Shown: positions 1-8,118 of the stretch, piece by piece
Position numbering within the stretch: the first letter of the stretch is position 1
Layout: each line of letters opens with the position of its first letter
Origin: an uncultured bacterium
GTDB lineage: Bacteria > Elusimicrobiota > Elusimicrobia > Elusimicrobiales > Elusimicrobiaceae
Reading direction: 5' to 3'
Length of the DNA: 46,762 nt
Assembly (NCBI GenBank): GCA_949296525.1
Contig: CASFOP010000011.1
Location: forward strand, 1 to 46,762
Notes under the pieces: model-generated
Databases searched by the model: none
The model's input: only the letters and a program-made list of their open reading frames with translations
What the model was told of the DNA's origin: nothing
Made by a program: the position numbers and the translations under genes

Positions 1-156
1 TTTGGCAATGTCCGTGTACGCCATCGCTTTGGCTTTCCCTTCTTTGGCCAATACCTTCGTGATGGCCGTCGTCAACGTCGTCTTACCATGGTCCACGTGC
101 CCAATCGTCCCCACGTTTACGTGCGGCTTGGAACGCGAAAATTTTTCCTTTGCCAT
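1..156 (-). CDS. tuf: Elongation factor Tu, N-terminal 52 codons (cut by window edge)
   Basis: EF-Tu delivers aminoacyl-tRNA to the ribosome as a GTPase. The visible part begins [20 protein letters not shown] and contains the G1 P-loop GHVDHGKTT at about residues 19-27, then runs off the left edge after TDIAK. ATG at 156-154 is preceded by AGGAG 8 nt upstream. The 62-nt leader separating it from tRNA-Thr can form a small CAACA/TGTTG hairpin. Placement directly behind tRNA-Gly and tRNA-Thr matches the tufB position in many bacteria. A second tuf 3' end lies at the right edge of the window, so the genome probably carries two copies. Confidence 0.97.
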   Translation of the reverse strand, partial: MAKEKFSRSKPHVNVGTIGHVDHGKTTLTTAITKVLAKEGKAKAMAYTDIAK

Positions 157-217
157 TGTTAGTTCTCCTGTTTTGAGTTTACTGCAACACTGCTGTTGTT
201 TAGTCAAGTCAAAAATA

Positions 218-290
218 AGCTGGGGATGGGAATCGAACCCACGACCTTCTCCTTACCATGGAGATGCTCTACCAGCTGAGCTACCCCAGC
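218..290 (-). tRNA. tRNA-Thr(GGT)
   Basis: Full cloverleaf on the minus strand. The 7-bp acceptor stem is GCTGGGG/CCCCAGC, the D arm contains AGCTCAGCTGGTAGAGC, the anticodon stem TCTCC/GGAGA encloses loop ATGGTAA with anticodon GGT (complement of 255-257), and the T arm contains GGTTCGATTCC. The 3' CCA is not encoded, as the discriminator is followed by TATTTT. It lies between tRNA-Gly and tuf and is probably co-transcribed with both. Confidence 0.97.
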
Positions 291-347
291 ATTAGACGCC
301 TGTGACGTCAAAATCGTTTTACCGCGGGCGGACCCGGGCCTAAAAAA

Positions 348-418
348 AGCGGGCGATGGGAATCGAACCCACGTGACCAGCTTGGAAGGCTGACGTTCTA
401 CCATTGAACTACGCCCGC
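348..418 (-). tRNA. tRNA-Gly(TCC)
   Basis: Full cloverleaf on the minus strand. The acceptor is GCGGGCG/CGCCCGC, the anticodon stem TCAGC/GCTGG encloses loop CTTCCAA with anticodon TCC (complement of 384-386), and the T arm is GGGTTCGATTCCC. CCA is not encoded. The 3' end runs straight into seven T residues, then a 57-nt spacer to tRNA-Thr. It is the first gene of the inferred tRNA-Gly, tRNA-Thr, tuf transcription unit. Confidence 0.97.
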
Positions 419-435
419 AAAAGGACGTCTTGTAT

Positions 436-463
436 ATTATACAAAAATTACGAATTTTGTAAA
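436..463 (-). promoter_or_regulatory. Promoter of the tRNA-Gly/tRNA-Thr/tuf unit
   Basis: A sigma70-type promoter reads towards the tRNAs: -35 TTTACA (complement of 458-463), 16-nt spacer, -10 TATAAT (complement of 436-441). The start would fall near 429, about 11 nt before the tRNA-Gly 5' end. A second extended -10 box TGCTATAAT lies upstream at 520-528 without a clear -35. Confidence 0.75.
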
Positions 464-590
464 AGCGGCCCCTAAAACACGCCAGCCAGGAAGGGCGGCA
501 CCAGACAAAACTTTCTATTATTATAGCAAAAACAAAATCTCTGGCGCTCTATCGGCAGCCAGACTGCCAAACTTTAGACCCAATAGTCCG

Positions 591-622
591 AAAAAAACAC
601 CCGCCGCGATAAGACGGGTGTT
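591..622 (-). terminator. Intrinsic terminator of the small RNA
   Basis: Reading minus: stem AACACCCG (622-615), 11-nt loop, CGGGTGTT (603-596), with the tract of seven T residues at 597-591 overlapping the end of the stem. Confidence 0.7.
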
Positions 623-696
623 TACAAAAAAAGAGGGAGCACACGGCCCTTTTACAGGGCATAACCCTAAAAATAGGTTCTCTGTTTGGCTCCCTT
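591..696 (-). ncRNA. Unassigned structured small RNA next to the tuf operon
   Basis: This gene-free interval holds an RNA unit with its own promoter and terminator on the minus strand. From the inferred start near 696 the transcript folds into a closing helix AGGGAGC (695-689) with GCTCCCT (640-634). The helix encloses two hairpins: AACCTA...TAGGGTT (679-663) and GCCC/GGGC with a 7-nt loop (660-646). A run of seven U residues (632-626) follows, then an 8-bp hairpin (622-615 with 603-596) ending in seven U. No plausible ORF is present. It matches none of the signatures I know for SRP RNA, 6S RNA, tmRNA or the common riboswitches. It could also be a leader or attenuator, but the downstream tRNA operon has its own promoter. 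Confidence 0.5.
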
Positions 697-702
697 ACAC
701 AG

Positions 703-731
703 AGTATAAAGAATATTTATCTATTTTTCAA
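703..731 (-). promoter_or_regulatory. Promoter of the small RNA at 591-696
   Basis: Minus-strand -35 TTGAAA (complement of 726-731), a 17-nt AT-rich spacer, and -10 TATACT (complement of 703-708). The expected start is about 7 nt on, at 696, immediately before the AGGGAGC helix strand. This is one of the best-matched sigma70 promoters in the window. Confidence 0.7.
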
Positions 732-805
732 GGCCTATTTTAAATGATAGGCCCTGCCGGCTTTCCCGTCGAGAAAAACATCTTCTGCGAATGCACTGTG
801 TTTTT

Positions 806-814
806 TGCTATAAT
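806..814 (+). promoter_or_regulatory. Extended -10 promoter of tRNA-Cys
   Basis: TGCTATAAT lies 17 nt before the tRNA-Cys 5' end. No good -35 is visible, consistent with an extended -10 promoter. The same TGCTATAAT-type box recurs at several other promoters in this window. Confidence 0.65.
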
Positions 815-831
815 ATGAGCATCCAATTTAC

Positions 832-903
832 GGTGCGGTGGCCAAGTGGTAAGGCGTGAGTCTGCAAAACTCATATTCGCGGGTTCGATTCCCGCCCGCA
901 CCT
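832..903 (+). tRNA. tRNA-Cys(GCA)
   Basis: Plus-strand cloverleaf. The acceptor is GGTGCGG/CCGCACC, the anticodon stem TGAGT/ACTCA encloses loop CTGCAAA with anticodon GCA (864-866), and the T arm is GGGTTCGATTCCC. CCA is not encoded (TTTTC follows). It is a single-gene unit with its own promoter, ended by the GC-rich hairpin at 913-931. Confidence 0.96.
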
Positions 904-910
904 TTTCTTT

Positions 911-934
911 AGCCCCCGCCTCCGGCGGGGGTTC
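911..934. terminator. Convergent GC-rich terminator hairpin
   Basis: A perfect 8-bp stem, CCCCCGCC (913-920) and GGCGGGGG (924-931), with a 3-nt loop. On the plus strand TTCTTC follows. It sits between tRNA-Cys and the stop codon of the convergent secreted-protein gene and probably serves both, although the U-tract is poor on either side. Confidence 0.5.
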
Positions 935-935
935 T

Positions 936-2528
936 TCAATTCCCGCGCGGCAGTTCTTTCTTCAGATGAAAAGCTTCCCCCGCAGACACCGCGCCAGGCA
1001 CGCCCGCGGCGGACGCTTTTGTTTTCCACCCGCAGGCACGCAAAATATTTCTGATCCCCTGGCGGCTCCAACGAAATATTGTTTTCTTCCCCTGTTTAAC
1101 AGCCAGTTGGCCTAAACCGGCATACAGCAAAGTTTTTGGGGGAAGCACCCGGAACGCCACCCGGAGCCCCTGACGGCCGACCGTTTTCCCAACCCAGCCA
1201 AGGCCCCGGAACACAGCACCCAATATCTTTCCGGCGGCATACCATTCCACCGCCACCTCACAGACTCCCTGTATTCCGGCACAGACACGGTCCCACGGAT
1301 ACCCTTCTTTTAATTTGGCATACAGTTCATTCTGAAGGGCCGCTTCTTCTTTTTCCCACCCGTATAAGCTGTTATAATAATGCAGCTGTGCACCCCAGCT
1401 CATCCCTTGCAGCGGGATAAACAAATAATGACGGAACTGTCCTTTGTTGTCCGTCTGCAAAAAATCACGGACGAACTGCTGCATCATCCGGGAACTTTCT
1501 TCGGGGTCCCGGGTATTATAGGATAAAAACAGGGCCTGCACCAGCATGAAAAGTATATAATGACGGCGACCGTTTAAGGAGGCGGTAAAATTCCCTTTTC
1601 CATCCGTACCCGGTATGGGAAAAGAAAAATAAAAGGTTTCCCCGGTGCGGGAAACATGGCCGGCCCCCCCGCTGTCCTCCACAAGCACGCGGATCAGCGG
1701 GTTCAGTGCCCCGGTGCTGACCATTTGCTTGAAAAACCCGTCATCTTCTTTCAGGGCAAAAAAACTGTTAACCTGTGCAAACAGGGAAATCAACACCTGT
1801 TGATTGCTTATCCCGGAAATATTTTTCAGGCCCGGCAGTTTATAATCCGTTTCATTATATTGCAGCCAATCAAACTGCCGGATCAATGTTTCCAAGCGGC
1901 GTTCAAAATGTACCCGGCGTTCCTCCGGCCATGGGTCATTTTCCGCATGGACAGCCAGCATGGACAGCAAAGTAGCCGCCCAGCCCGCATCTGCCGGCCC
2001 GCTGTTGGCGGTATCTTTTATACGCCCGAAGGCCCAGCTTTCCACTTTCCGCCACAAACGCGGATGATGACCCAGCGAAACAGCGGCCAAAGCATAAAAT
2101 TCCTGCAAAAACGAATCTTCGCTGTTTTCGTCGTAATTTTCCAGGGCGGACAGCACCGCTTCCAACAGCCGGTCTTCCCAAACATCCCCCGGGCGCCCCT
2201 CTGCCACGGAACAAACCTCGATCAGCCTCGCTGCTTCTTCCAAAGATAAAGACTGAATATACGGCCTGTCAGACAACACGGCAGCCAAAGCGGCTCCGTC
2301 CACATATCCCGTCTGCAAATAGTGACTGTATAGCTGATCTGCCGTCATATCCGGACGACGCACAAAAGCAGCGTCCTGCAAAGCCTTCCACAGATTATCG
2401 GCTTGCCATTCCGTGCCTCCGGAAGCCCTCAAAGACGGGCGCCGCAGCGTTTGGGCCGGAAGCGGCAAGGAAGAAAGAAAAAATATAAAACTTAAACCCA
2501 ACGATAGAGATTTATTCCATATTTTCAT
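936..2528 (-). CDS. Secreted or envelope protein of unknown function (530 aa)
   Basis: I do not recognise this family. Residues 1-26 form a Sec signal peptide: positively charged MKIWNK, a hydrophobic core, and a likely AxA-type cut near LPAQT. The body is soluble-looking and Trp/Tyr-rich with helical character. The last 120 residues contain amphipathic or weakly hydrophobic stretches (for example AVFRGLGWVGKTVG), then a Lys/Arg-rich segment. No repeats or catalytic motif are obvious. A possible promoter (TTGCCG, 17 nt, GATACT) lies just before the ATG with only AGGA as ribosome-binding site. It is monocistronic, flanked by the RND operon terminator upstream and the tRNA-Cys terminator downstream. 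Confidence 0.75.
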   Translation of the reverse strand: MKIWNKSLSLGLSFIFFLSSLPLPAQTLRRPSLRASGGTEWQADNLWKALQDAAFVRRPDMTADQLYSHYLQTGYVDGAALAAVLSDRPYIQSLSLEEAARLIEVCSVAEGRPGDVWEDRLLEAVLSALENYDENSEDSFLQEFYALAAVSLGHHPRLWRKVESWAFGRIKDTANSGPADAGWAATLLSMLAVHAENDPWPEERRVHFERRLETLIRQFDWLQYNETDYKLPGLKNISGISNQQVLISLFAQVNSFFALKEDDGFFKQMVSTGALNPLIRVLVEDSGGAGHVSRTGETFYFSFPIPGTDGKGNFTASLNGRRHYILFMLVQALFLSYNTRDPEESSRMMQQFVRDFLQTDNKGQFRHYLFIPLQGMSWGAQLHYYNSLYGWEKEEAALQNELYAKLKEGYPWDRVCAGIQGVCEVAVEWYAAGKILGAVFRGLGWVGKTVGRQGLRVAFRVLPPKTLLYAGLGQLAVKQGKKTIFRWSRQGIRNILRACGWKTKASAAGVPGAVSAGEAFHLKKELPRGN

Positions 2529-2610
2529 ATAAATAGTATCCTATAAAAGCTGCACTTCGGCAAGGGTCATTGGGCCCAAAAGCACCGGCCCAAAAGGCCC
2601 AAAAGGCCAT

Positions 2611-2637
2611 AAAAAAGGCCCGCATCCGCGGGCCTTT
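2611..2637 (-). terminator. Terminator of the efflux operon
   Basis: Reading minus: AAGGCCCGC, loop GGAT, GCGGGCCTT, ending in six T residues. It lies 16 nt after the RND pump stop codon. The adjoining bases 2585-2609 hold three near-copies of GGCCCAAAA. Confidence 0.85.
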
Positions 2638-2652
2638 ATATATACCAAGCCG

Positions 2653-5600
2653 TTAATCCGCCGGTACTTCCGGCAAAATAACCTCCTGATCCTTGTCCTC
2701 CGGTATGGGGATGCCGCGCAGCTTCCAGTTCAGCCAGGCGCCGAATTCATCCATTAAAATATACGTTACCGGAGTCATCAACAATGTAATAAGCAGGGAC
2801 AAAGCCTGTCCGCCTACAATGACAATGGCCAAACTGCGGCGCGACTCGGCGCCTTCGCCGTTGGAAATCAGCATGGGCACCATGGCCACCACCAGCGTCA
2901 GCGTGGTCATCAAAATAGGGCGCAGACGCACGCGGTTGGCCTGCAAAATGGCGTTGGTGCGGCTGTAACCGCGGGCGCGCAGCTGGTCGGTATAGTCCGT
3001 CTGCAAAATGGCGTTTTTACTGACTACGCCGATTAACATAAACAGCCCCAGCAGACTGTAAATATTCAGCGTCTGCCCCGTAATCAGCAGTGACAAAATG
3101 GCAAACGGAATCGTCAGCGGCAAAGACACGATAATAGCCACGGGGTGCGAATAGTTTTCAAACTGGGCGGCCAAAATCATGTATTTAAACAGGAACGCCA
3201 GGATAAAGGCCATAATGAACGACTGGAACATACGGCCCATTTCTTTGGCGCTGCCGCTGGTGCCGCCGCTGTATTCGTTGGAGGCGTCCAGCGAATCATA
3301 GGCCTGCTGGATAATGCCCAGCGCGGTGCGGGTATCCAGCCCGTTTAAGTTGGCCTCCACCGTAATCTGGCGCTGGCGGTTGAAGCGGTCAATCTGGTTG
3401 GGCCCCAACCCTTCTTCAATGTCGGCCACGCTGTCCAGGCGGACGATGGTCTCCTGCCCGTTTACGGTTGCCGGCACCATCAGGGCGCTGACGGCTTCCT
3501 TACTGTCGCGGTATTCTTCACCCACGCGGATACGCACCTCGTACAATTCATCCCCTTCTTTGTATTTGGTTACATCGTCCTCTCCGCCGACCATGGTGCG
3601 CAGCGCAGAGGCAATATCGGTCACGTTGACGCCCATATCATGGGCTTTTTCGCGGTTGATGATTACGCGGTATTCGGGCTTGGACAAGTCCACGGACAAA
3701 TCCAAGTCAATAAAGCGCGGATCCTGGCCCAGTTTGGCCAAAATGGCGTGTCCGTATTCGGTCAGCTTGTCAATATCCGGGCCGGAGATTAAAAATTCCA
3801 CGTCTTTGCGGCCGCCGGGCCCATCGGAAACGATGTAGGAGCTGGTTTTCAGTCCTTCATATTTTTTCATCATTTCGCGGGTCAAATCCAGGTATTTGGT
3901 GGTGGTAATGCCGTGGCGCACCTCGCGGTCTTCCAGCTCAAAACGTACGTTACCGCGGTTGCTGGGCTGGGAGTCGGAAAAGCTGTTGTCCCCCACGCCG
4001 GCGGAAAGAAGCACGTCTTTGACATACGGCATACGGCGCACATCGGCCTCTATCTGGGTCAGGATTTTTTGGGTATCCTGGTAACTGGTGCCCACGGGGG
4101 CTTCCACGTTAATTTGTATTTTGCCGCTGTCTTCCTGCGGGAAGAATTCCCCGCCCACAATCCCCAGCATGGGGAACATGGACAAAATGCACAGCACGGA
4201 AATAATCACCATGGTTTTGCGGTGGTGAATGGACCATTTCAGCATGGGCAAATACAAATTTACCAGGCTTTCGTTGATATGATCTACAATTTCATTTAAA
4301 CGGTTACGACCTGTCTGCTTTTTCAGCATTTTGGCACACAGCATGGGGGTCAGCGTCAAAGCCACCAAACCGGACAAAGCAATGGCAAACACCACCGTCA
4401 GCCCGTAGCTGCTGACCACGCGGCCGATAATACCGCTCATGTATGCCAGCGGCAGGAAAATGACCAGAATGGAAAGCGTCGTAGCGACCACGGTGGAAGT
4501 GATTTCGCGCGAGCCATCCAGCGCCGCCACCATGGGGGACTTGTCGTATTTTTCCATATGGCGGTAAATATTTTCCAGCATCACGATGGCGTCGTCAATA
4601 ACGATACCCACGGCTACCGTCAGCCCCAACAGCGTCATGGAGTCAATGGTAAAGCCCTTCATGTTCATAAAAATGAACGCTCCAATGACGGAAATGGGCA
4701 TAGCCAAAAAGGCAATAAATGTGGAGCGCAAAGACCCCATGAACACCAGCACCATGATACCGGCCAAAATGCCGCCCAAAATCAGATGTTCCAGCACGGT
4801 GTTGACCGAAGCGCGGATACTGCCGGACTGGTCCATCATCAAAGAAATATTGATGTCTTTGGGCAGGGTGGGGGCAATCAGCTCCAATTTATCTTTGACG
4901 CCCTGAATGACCGCCAGCGTATTGGTGCCGGACTGTTTGGTCACTTCCAGCGTGACGGCGCGGCGGCCGTTTAAATACGTGGACTCGCGGTCATATTCGC
5001 CGGAATCTTCAGCATATCCCACATCGGACACTTTAATGGATGTGCCGTTTTTACGTGCAATAAAAATATCATTAAACCCGGGCACCGTGTCTACGCGGCC
5101 CAATACACGCAGGGTATATTCCTGGTGCTGCTGCTCCACGCGCCCGCCCGGAACTTCCACGTTCTGGTCAATCAGGGCGTTTTTCACCGCATTAATGGAC
5201 AAACCCAGCGAATAGAGCTTAAACGGATTGACGATAACGTGCACCTCACGCTCGCGTCCGCCCACAATGGTAACGGAGCCCACCCCGCGGGTGTTTTCAA
5301 TATTTTCTTTCACCTGCTTTTTGGCAATTTCGGTTAAGTCAATAATATCCCGGTCGCCAGACACCACGATGTTAAGTACGGAAATGGCGTCCGCGTCCAG
5401 TTTCATAATCACGGGGGCGTCGGTGCCGTCAGGTAAATCGTTGGTGACCAAGTCCACTTTGTCGCGCACTTCCTGCGCGGCCACATCGCGGTCTTTGTCC
5501 ATGTCAAATTTCACCACGACCAGCGACGTACCTTCGGAGCTGGTGCTGGTCAGCTCGTCAATACCTTCAATTTGGTTGACGGATTCTTCAATGATTTTGG

Positions 5601-5838
5601 TGACGGAAGTTTCTATTTCTTCCGCGCTGGCGCCGGCCAGCGTGGTCTGCACCAGCACATAGGGCACTTCCATATTTGGGAACAATCCCACGCCCATACC
5701 GCTGTAAGCCATAAAACCCAAAATAACCACAGACAGCGAGCACATTATCGTCAGCACCGGCCGCCGGATGAAAACGGCGGTAAAGCCGCCTTTCCTGACC
5801 GCCTCGCGGACAGCTTCTTTATTTTCTTTTCCTTGCAT
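2653..5838 (-). CDS. RND-family multidrug efflux transporter (HAE1, AcrB-like)
   Basis: Inner-membrane proton/drug antiporter of the resistance-nodulation-division superfamily. Its 1061 residues match the usual 1030-1060. It has a first membrane helix at about residues 28-50, a large periplasmic domain, the TM4 motif GIVIDDAIVMLENIYRHM with the proton-relay Asp pair at 415-416, and the second-half hallmarks AAQFENYSHP and GVVSKNAIL, whose Lys matches the TM10 relay lysine. ATG at 5838 has AAGGG upstream. It follows the adaptor gene with an 8-nt gap as the last gene of tetR-tolC-adaptor-pump. Its substrate cannot be read from the sequence. Confidence 0.95.
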   Translation of the reverse strand: MQGKENKEAVREAVRKGGFTAVFIRRPVLTIMCSLSVVILGFMAYSGMGVGLFPNMEVPYVLVQTTLAGASAEEIETSVTKIIEESVNQIEGIDELTSTSSEGTSLVVVKFDMDKDRDVAAQEVRDKVDLVTNDLPDGTDAPVIMKLDADAISVLNIVVSGDRDIIDLTEIAKKQVKENIENTRGVGSVTIVGGREREVHVIVNPFKLYSLGLSINAVKNALIDQNVEVPGGRVEQQHQEYTLRVLGRVDTVPGFNDIFIARKNGTSIKVSDVGYAEDSGEYDRESTYLNGRRAVTLEVTKQSGTNTLAVIQGVKDKLELIAPTLPKDINISLMMDQSGSIRASVNTVLEHLILGGILAGIMVLVFMGSLRSTFIAFLAMPISVIGAFIFMNMKGFTIDSMTLLGLTVAVGIVIDDAIVMLENIYRHMEKYDKSPMVAALDGSREITSTVVATTLSILVIFLPLAYMSGIIGRVVSSYGLTVVFAIALSGLVALTLTPMLCAKMLKKQTGRNRLNEIVDHINESLVNLYLPMLKWSIHHRKTMVIISVLCILSMFPMLGIVGGEFFPQEDSGKIQINVEAPVGTSYQDTQKILTQIEADVRRMPYVKDVLLSAGVGDNSFSDSQPSNRGNVRFELEDREVRHGITTTKYLDLTREMMKKYEGLKTSSYIVSDGPGGRKDVEFLISGPDIDKLTEYGHAILAKLGQDPRFIDLDLSVDLSKPEYRVIINREKAHDMGVNVTDIASALRTMVGGEDDVTKYKEGDELYEVRIRVGEEYRDSKEAVSALMVPATVNGQETIVRLDSVADIEEGLGPNQIDRFNRQRQITVEANLNGLDTRTALGIIQQAYDSLDASNEYSGGTSGSAKEMGRMFQSFIMAFILAFLFKYMILAAQFENYSHPVAIIVSLPLTIPFAILSLLITGQTLNIYSLLGLFMLIGVVSKNAILQTDYTDQLRARGYSRTNAILQANRVRLRPILMTTLTLVVAMVPMLISNGEGAESRRSLAIVIVGGQALSLLITLLMTPVTYILMDEFGAWLNWKLRGIPIPEDKDQEVILPEVPAD

Positions 5839-5846
5839 ACAAACCC

Positions 5847-6752
5847 TTATTTAATTTCTATTTTGCTGCCGTCTTTTACCCCGTAAGCAAAAGAGAGGAT
5901 TTCTTCCCCGGCGGCCAGTCCCTCGGTAATTTCCACGTAATCGTTGTTTTCAAAACCTGTGGTTACGTTCTGGCGTTTGGCAGTTTTGCCGTCAGGAGAC
6001 GGCACAAAAACATATGTCTGTCCGTCTTCATCGGTATATACGCTCTTTTTAGACACAGACGGCGCATCCGCCTTTTCATCCAACAAAATATTCACTTTGG
6101 CAAACATGCCCGATTTAAGCAAGCCTTTGGGGTTATCGGCTTTAAATTCCACTTCCACGGCGCGGCTGACGGAATCTACCACGGGGCTTAAAATATTCAG
6201 CGTGGCCTCAAAATCCTGCCCGGGCAGGGCATCCACATTCAGCACGGCGGGCTGGCCTTTGTACAAACTGCCTATGTAGCGCTCCGGGATATCCACTTCA
6301 ATGCGCACGGTGCTTTGGTTAACCACCAGGGCTACCGGCGTGCTGGTGGTTACATTTTCACCGGGGTCCAAATACACACGGCCCACCAAACCCGTAATGG
6401 TGGAAGGCACCACCACCGGCTCATACACCGCCCCCACTTCGTCGCGCTCAATCAAAGAAACGGTTTGGTTTCTTTTGACGGGGTCTCCCTCGTGCAACAA
6501 ATTGCGCAGCAATTTGCCCGACACACGCGGATACAGCGTGGCTTCTTCCTGCGCTTTGATGCTGCCAGACATCAGCAGCTGCTGGGTCAAATCACGGTTC
6601 TGTACTTTTTCACTCTGCACGATAAACACATCCATCGGCACATCTCCCAGTATTTTCTGGGAAGGATCGCGGCGCATAAAAACCACCGCCAAAATCACAA
6701 TTACCAGCGCAACCAGCGCATAGTTTAAAGTTTTAATTGTTTTCTTTTTCAT
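5847..6752 (-). CDS. RND periplasmic adaptor lacking the alpha-hairpin domain
   Basis: Membrane fusion protein bridging the pump to its outer-membrane channel. An N-terminal membrane anchor or signal lies at residues 9-26. The two lipoyl half-motifs (about 70-100 and 113-145) are joined by only about 12 residues (101-112, IERDEVGAVYEP), where AcrA-type adaptors carry a long coiled-coil hairpin. Beta-barrel (about 150-225) and membrane-proximal segments follow to residue 301. This short form resembles Borrelia BesA, which is known to lack the hairpin. GGAGG precedes the ATG. Its start overlaps the end of tolC by 20 nt, implying coupled translation. Confidence 0.9.
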   Translation of the reverse strand: MKKKTIKTLNYALVALVIVILAVVFMRRDPSQKILGDVPMDVFIVQSEKVQNRDLTQQLLMSGSIKAQEEATLYPRVSGKLLRNLLHEGDPVKRNQTVSLIERDEVGAVYEPVVVPSTITGLVGRVYLDPGENVTTSTPVALVVNQSTVRIEVDIPERYIGSLYKGQPAVLNVDALPGQDFEATLNILSPVVDSVSRAVEVEFKADNPKGLLKSGMFAKVNILLDEKADAPSVSKKSVYTDEDGQTYVFVPSPDGKTAKRQNVTTGFENNDYVEITEGLAAGEEILSFAYGVKDGSKIEIK

Positions 6753-8118
6753 ACAAATAAACCTCCGCCCCTACGGCGTATTTCAAATCAGACAAAGCAA
6801 TGACCGTATCATACACGGCCTGTACGTACTGCAAATCGGAATCATTCAAATTGTTAATGGCGTCATTAAGTTCCAGGCGGCTGGACAGCCCGTTGCGGTA
6901 GCGCAGCATTTGGGCGTTTAAGTTTTCACGCGCCTGTTTTACCACGCCGCGCGTCGCCTCCACACGGCTCTTGGCTTCTTCCAAATCCAGCCATGCTTCT
7001 TTTACGTCAATGCGTACGTTTTTCAACTCGTTTTGATAAGCCGCCACAGCCTGTTCATAGGCCAGTTCGCGCTGTGTAACCTGGGAGGTGATTTTAAACC
7101 CTTCAAACAGCGGAATGCTCAGCGTTATGCCGGCATTACTGGCCCAATAATACTGGTTGCTATGGCGCGGAAAACCGTTTTCTGTGTAAGCGTTATAGCT
7201 GTAATCAGCGTTTAAAGATAAAGTAGGCATATGCCCGGCTTTGGCTATTTTTATATTGTAATGCGCAGCATCCACCGCCAGTTTGGAACGTATCAGTTCC
7301 GGGCGGGATTTGACGGCCAAAGCGTACAGCTCATCCAGCGGCGGTGTAGGAGGCACACGCAAATCTTCCTTGGTCCAGGTCAGATAGATGGGATCTTCCG
7401 GGTCGCGGTTTAATATTTGACGCAGGTATAAATTTCCCAGTTCAAAGTTTTTCTTAGCCTGCATAACCTGAGGCTCAATATTGTCCACCTGCACCTGCTG
7501 GTTCAGCACGTCCAAATTGCTGGACAAGCCCTCTTTGTAGCGGGCCTGGGCTTCGGCCAAATGCTGTTTGGCAATATCCAAATATTCTTCCTGCACGCGG
7601 ATAAGCGCCGAGGCATAAATAATGTCATAGCAGAACTTAACCACCTGCTGCACCACCAGGTTTTGCGCTTCTTTGAGCTGATACAGCCCCGATTCGGCAT
7701 TTACTTTGGCCAGCTTGGCATTATTGCGTATCTGTCCGCCGGACCACAGCACATAATCCAACCCCGCCGATGCAGTGAAAGTGTTATTTTGCCCCATCTC
7801 AATCAATTGGTCATTCATGGCAATGCGGCCTTTTTTCAGCGCACGGCCATAACTGCCGGTAATATTGACGGTGGGATAAAATGAGGCATTGGCTTCTTTC
7901 AGCTGCTGCTCATAAATCTGCATGGTCTTGGTGGCGTCAATAATTTGGTAACTGTCTTTAAGCGCCATGTCTATGGCCTGCTGAATAGTGATTTTTTCCC
8001 CTTCCACTTCAGGCCGTTCTTTAAACAGGTCCGAAGCCGGATCCGTCGCGGCCGGCGCCGCGGACAAACCCGCCACGCCGCACCAACACAAACACAGAAG
8101 CAATAACACCCTTTTCAT
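6733..8118 (-). CDS. TolC-family outer-membrane efflux protein
   Basis: Outer-membrane factor forming the exit duct of the tripartite pump. A signal peptide of about 20 residues (MKRVLLLLCLCWCGVAGLSA) is followed by two OEP repeats rich in long amphipathic helices, with typical internal similarity such as YDIIYASALIRVQEEYLDIA and AWLDLEEAKSRVEAT. At 461 residues it is of normal length. Its ATG immediately follows the tetR stop (TAAATG), so translation of the regulator and the channel is linked. Because the partner adaptor has no alpha-hairpin, this channel may contact the pump or lipoyl domain differently from E. coli TolC; that is inference. Confidence 0.93.
   Translation of the reverse strand: MKRVLLLLCLCWCGVAGLSAAPAATDPASDLFKERPEVEGEKITIQQAIDMALKDSYQIIDATKTMQIYEQQLKEANASFYPTVNITGSYGRALKKGRIAMNDQLIEMGQNNTFTASAGLDYVLWSGGQIRNNAKLAKVNAESGLYQLKEAQNLVVQQVVKFCYDIIYASALIRVQEEYLDIAKQHLAEAQARYKEGLSSNLDVLNQQVQVDNIEPQVMQAKKNFELGNLYLRQILNRDPEDPIYLTWTKEDLRVPPTPPLDELYALAVKSRPELIRSKLAVDAAHYNIKIAKAGHMPTLSLNADYSYNAYTENGFPRHSNQYYWASNAGITLSIPLFEGFKITSQVTQRELAYEQAVAAYQNELKNVRIDVKEAWLDLEEAKSRVEATRGVVKQARENLNAQMLRYRNGLSSRLELNDAINNLNDSDLQYVQAVYDTVIALSDLKYAVGAEVYLYEKENN

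Noticed and set aside
628..664. Small ORF starting ATGCCCTGTAAAAGG within the structured RNA
   Set aside because: It runs through both hairpins and the terminator, and AGGG sits only 2 nt before the ATG. The RNA folding explains the region better.
591..696. SRP RNA, 6S RNA or tmRNA identity for the small RNA
   Set aside because: No GGAA-tetraloop SRP motif or GGTCAGG-type core, no long 6S-like bubble hairpin, and no tag ORF or tRNA-like ends. The length also does not fit 6S or tmRNA.
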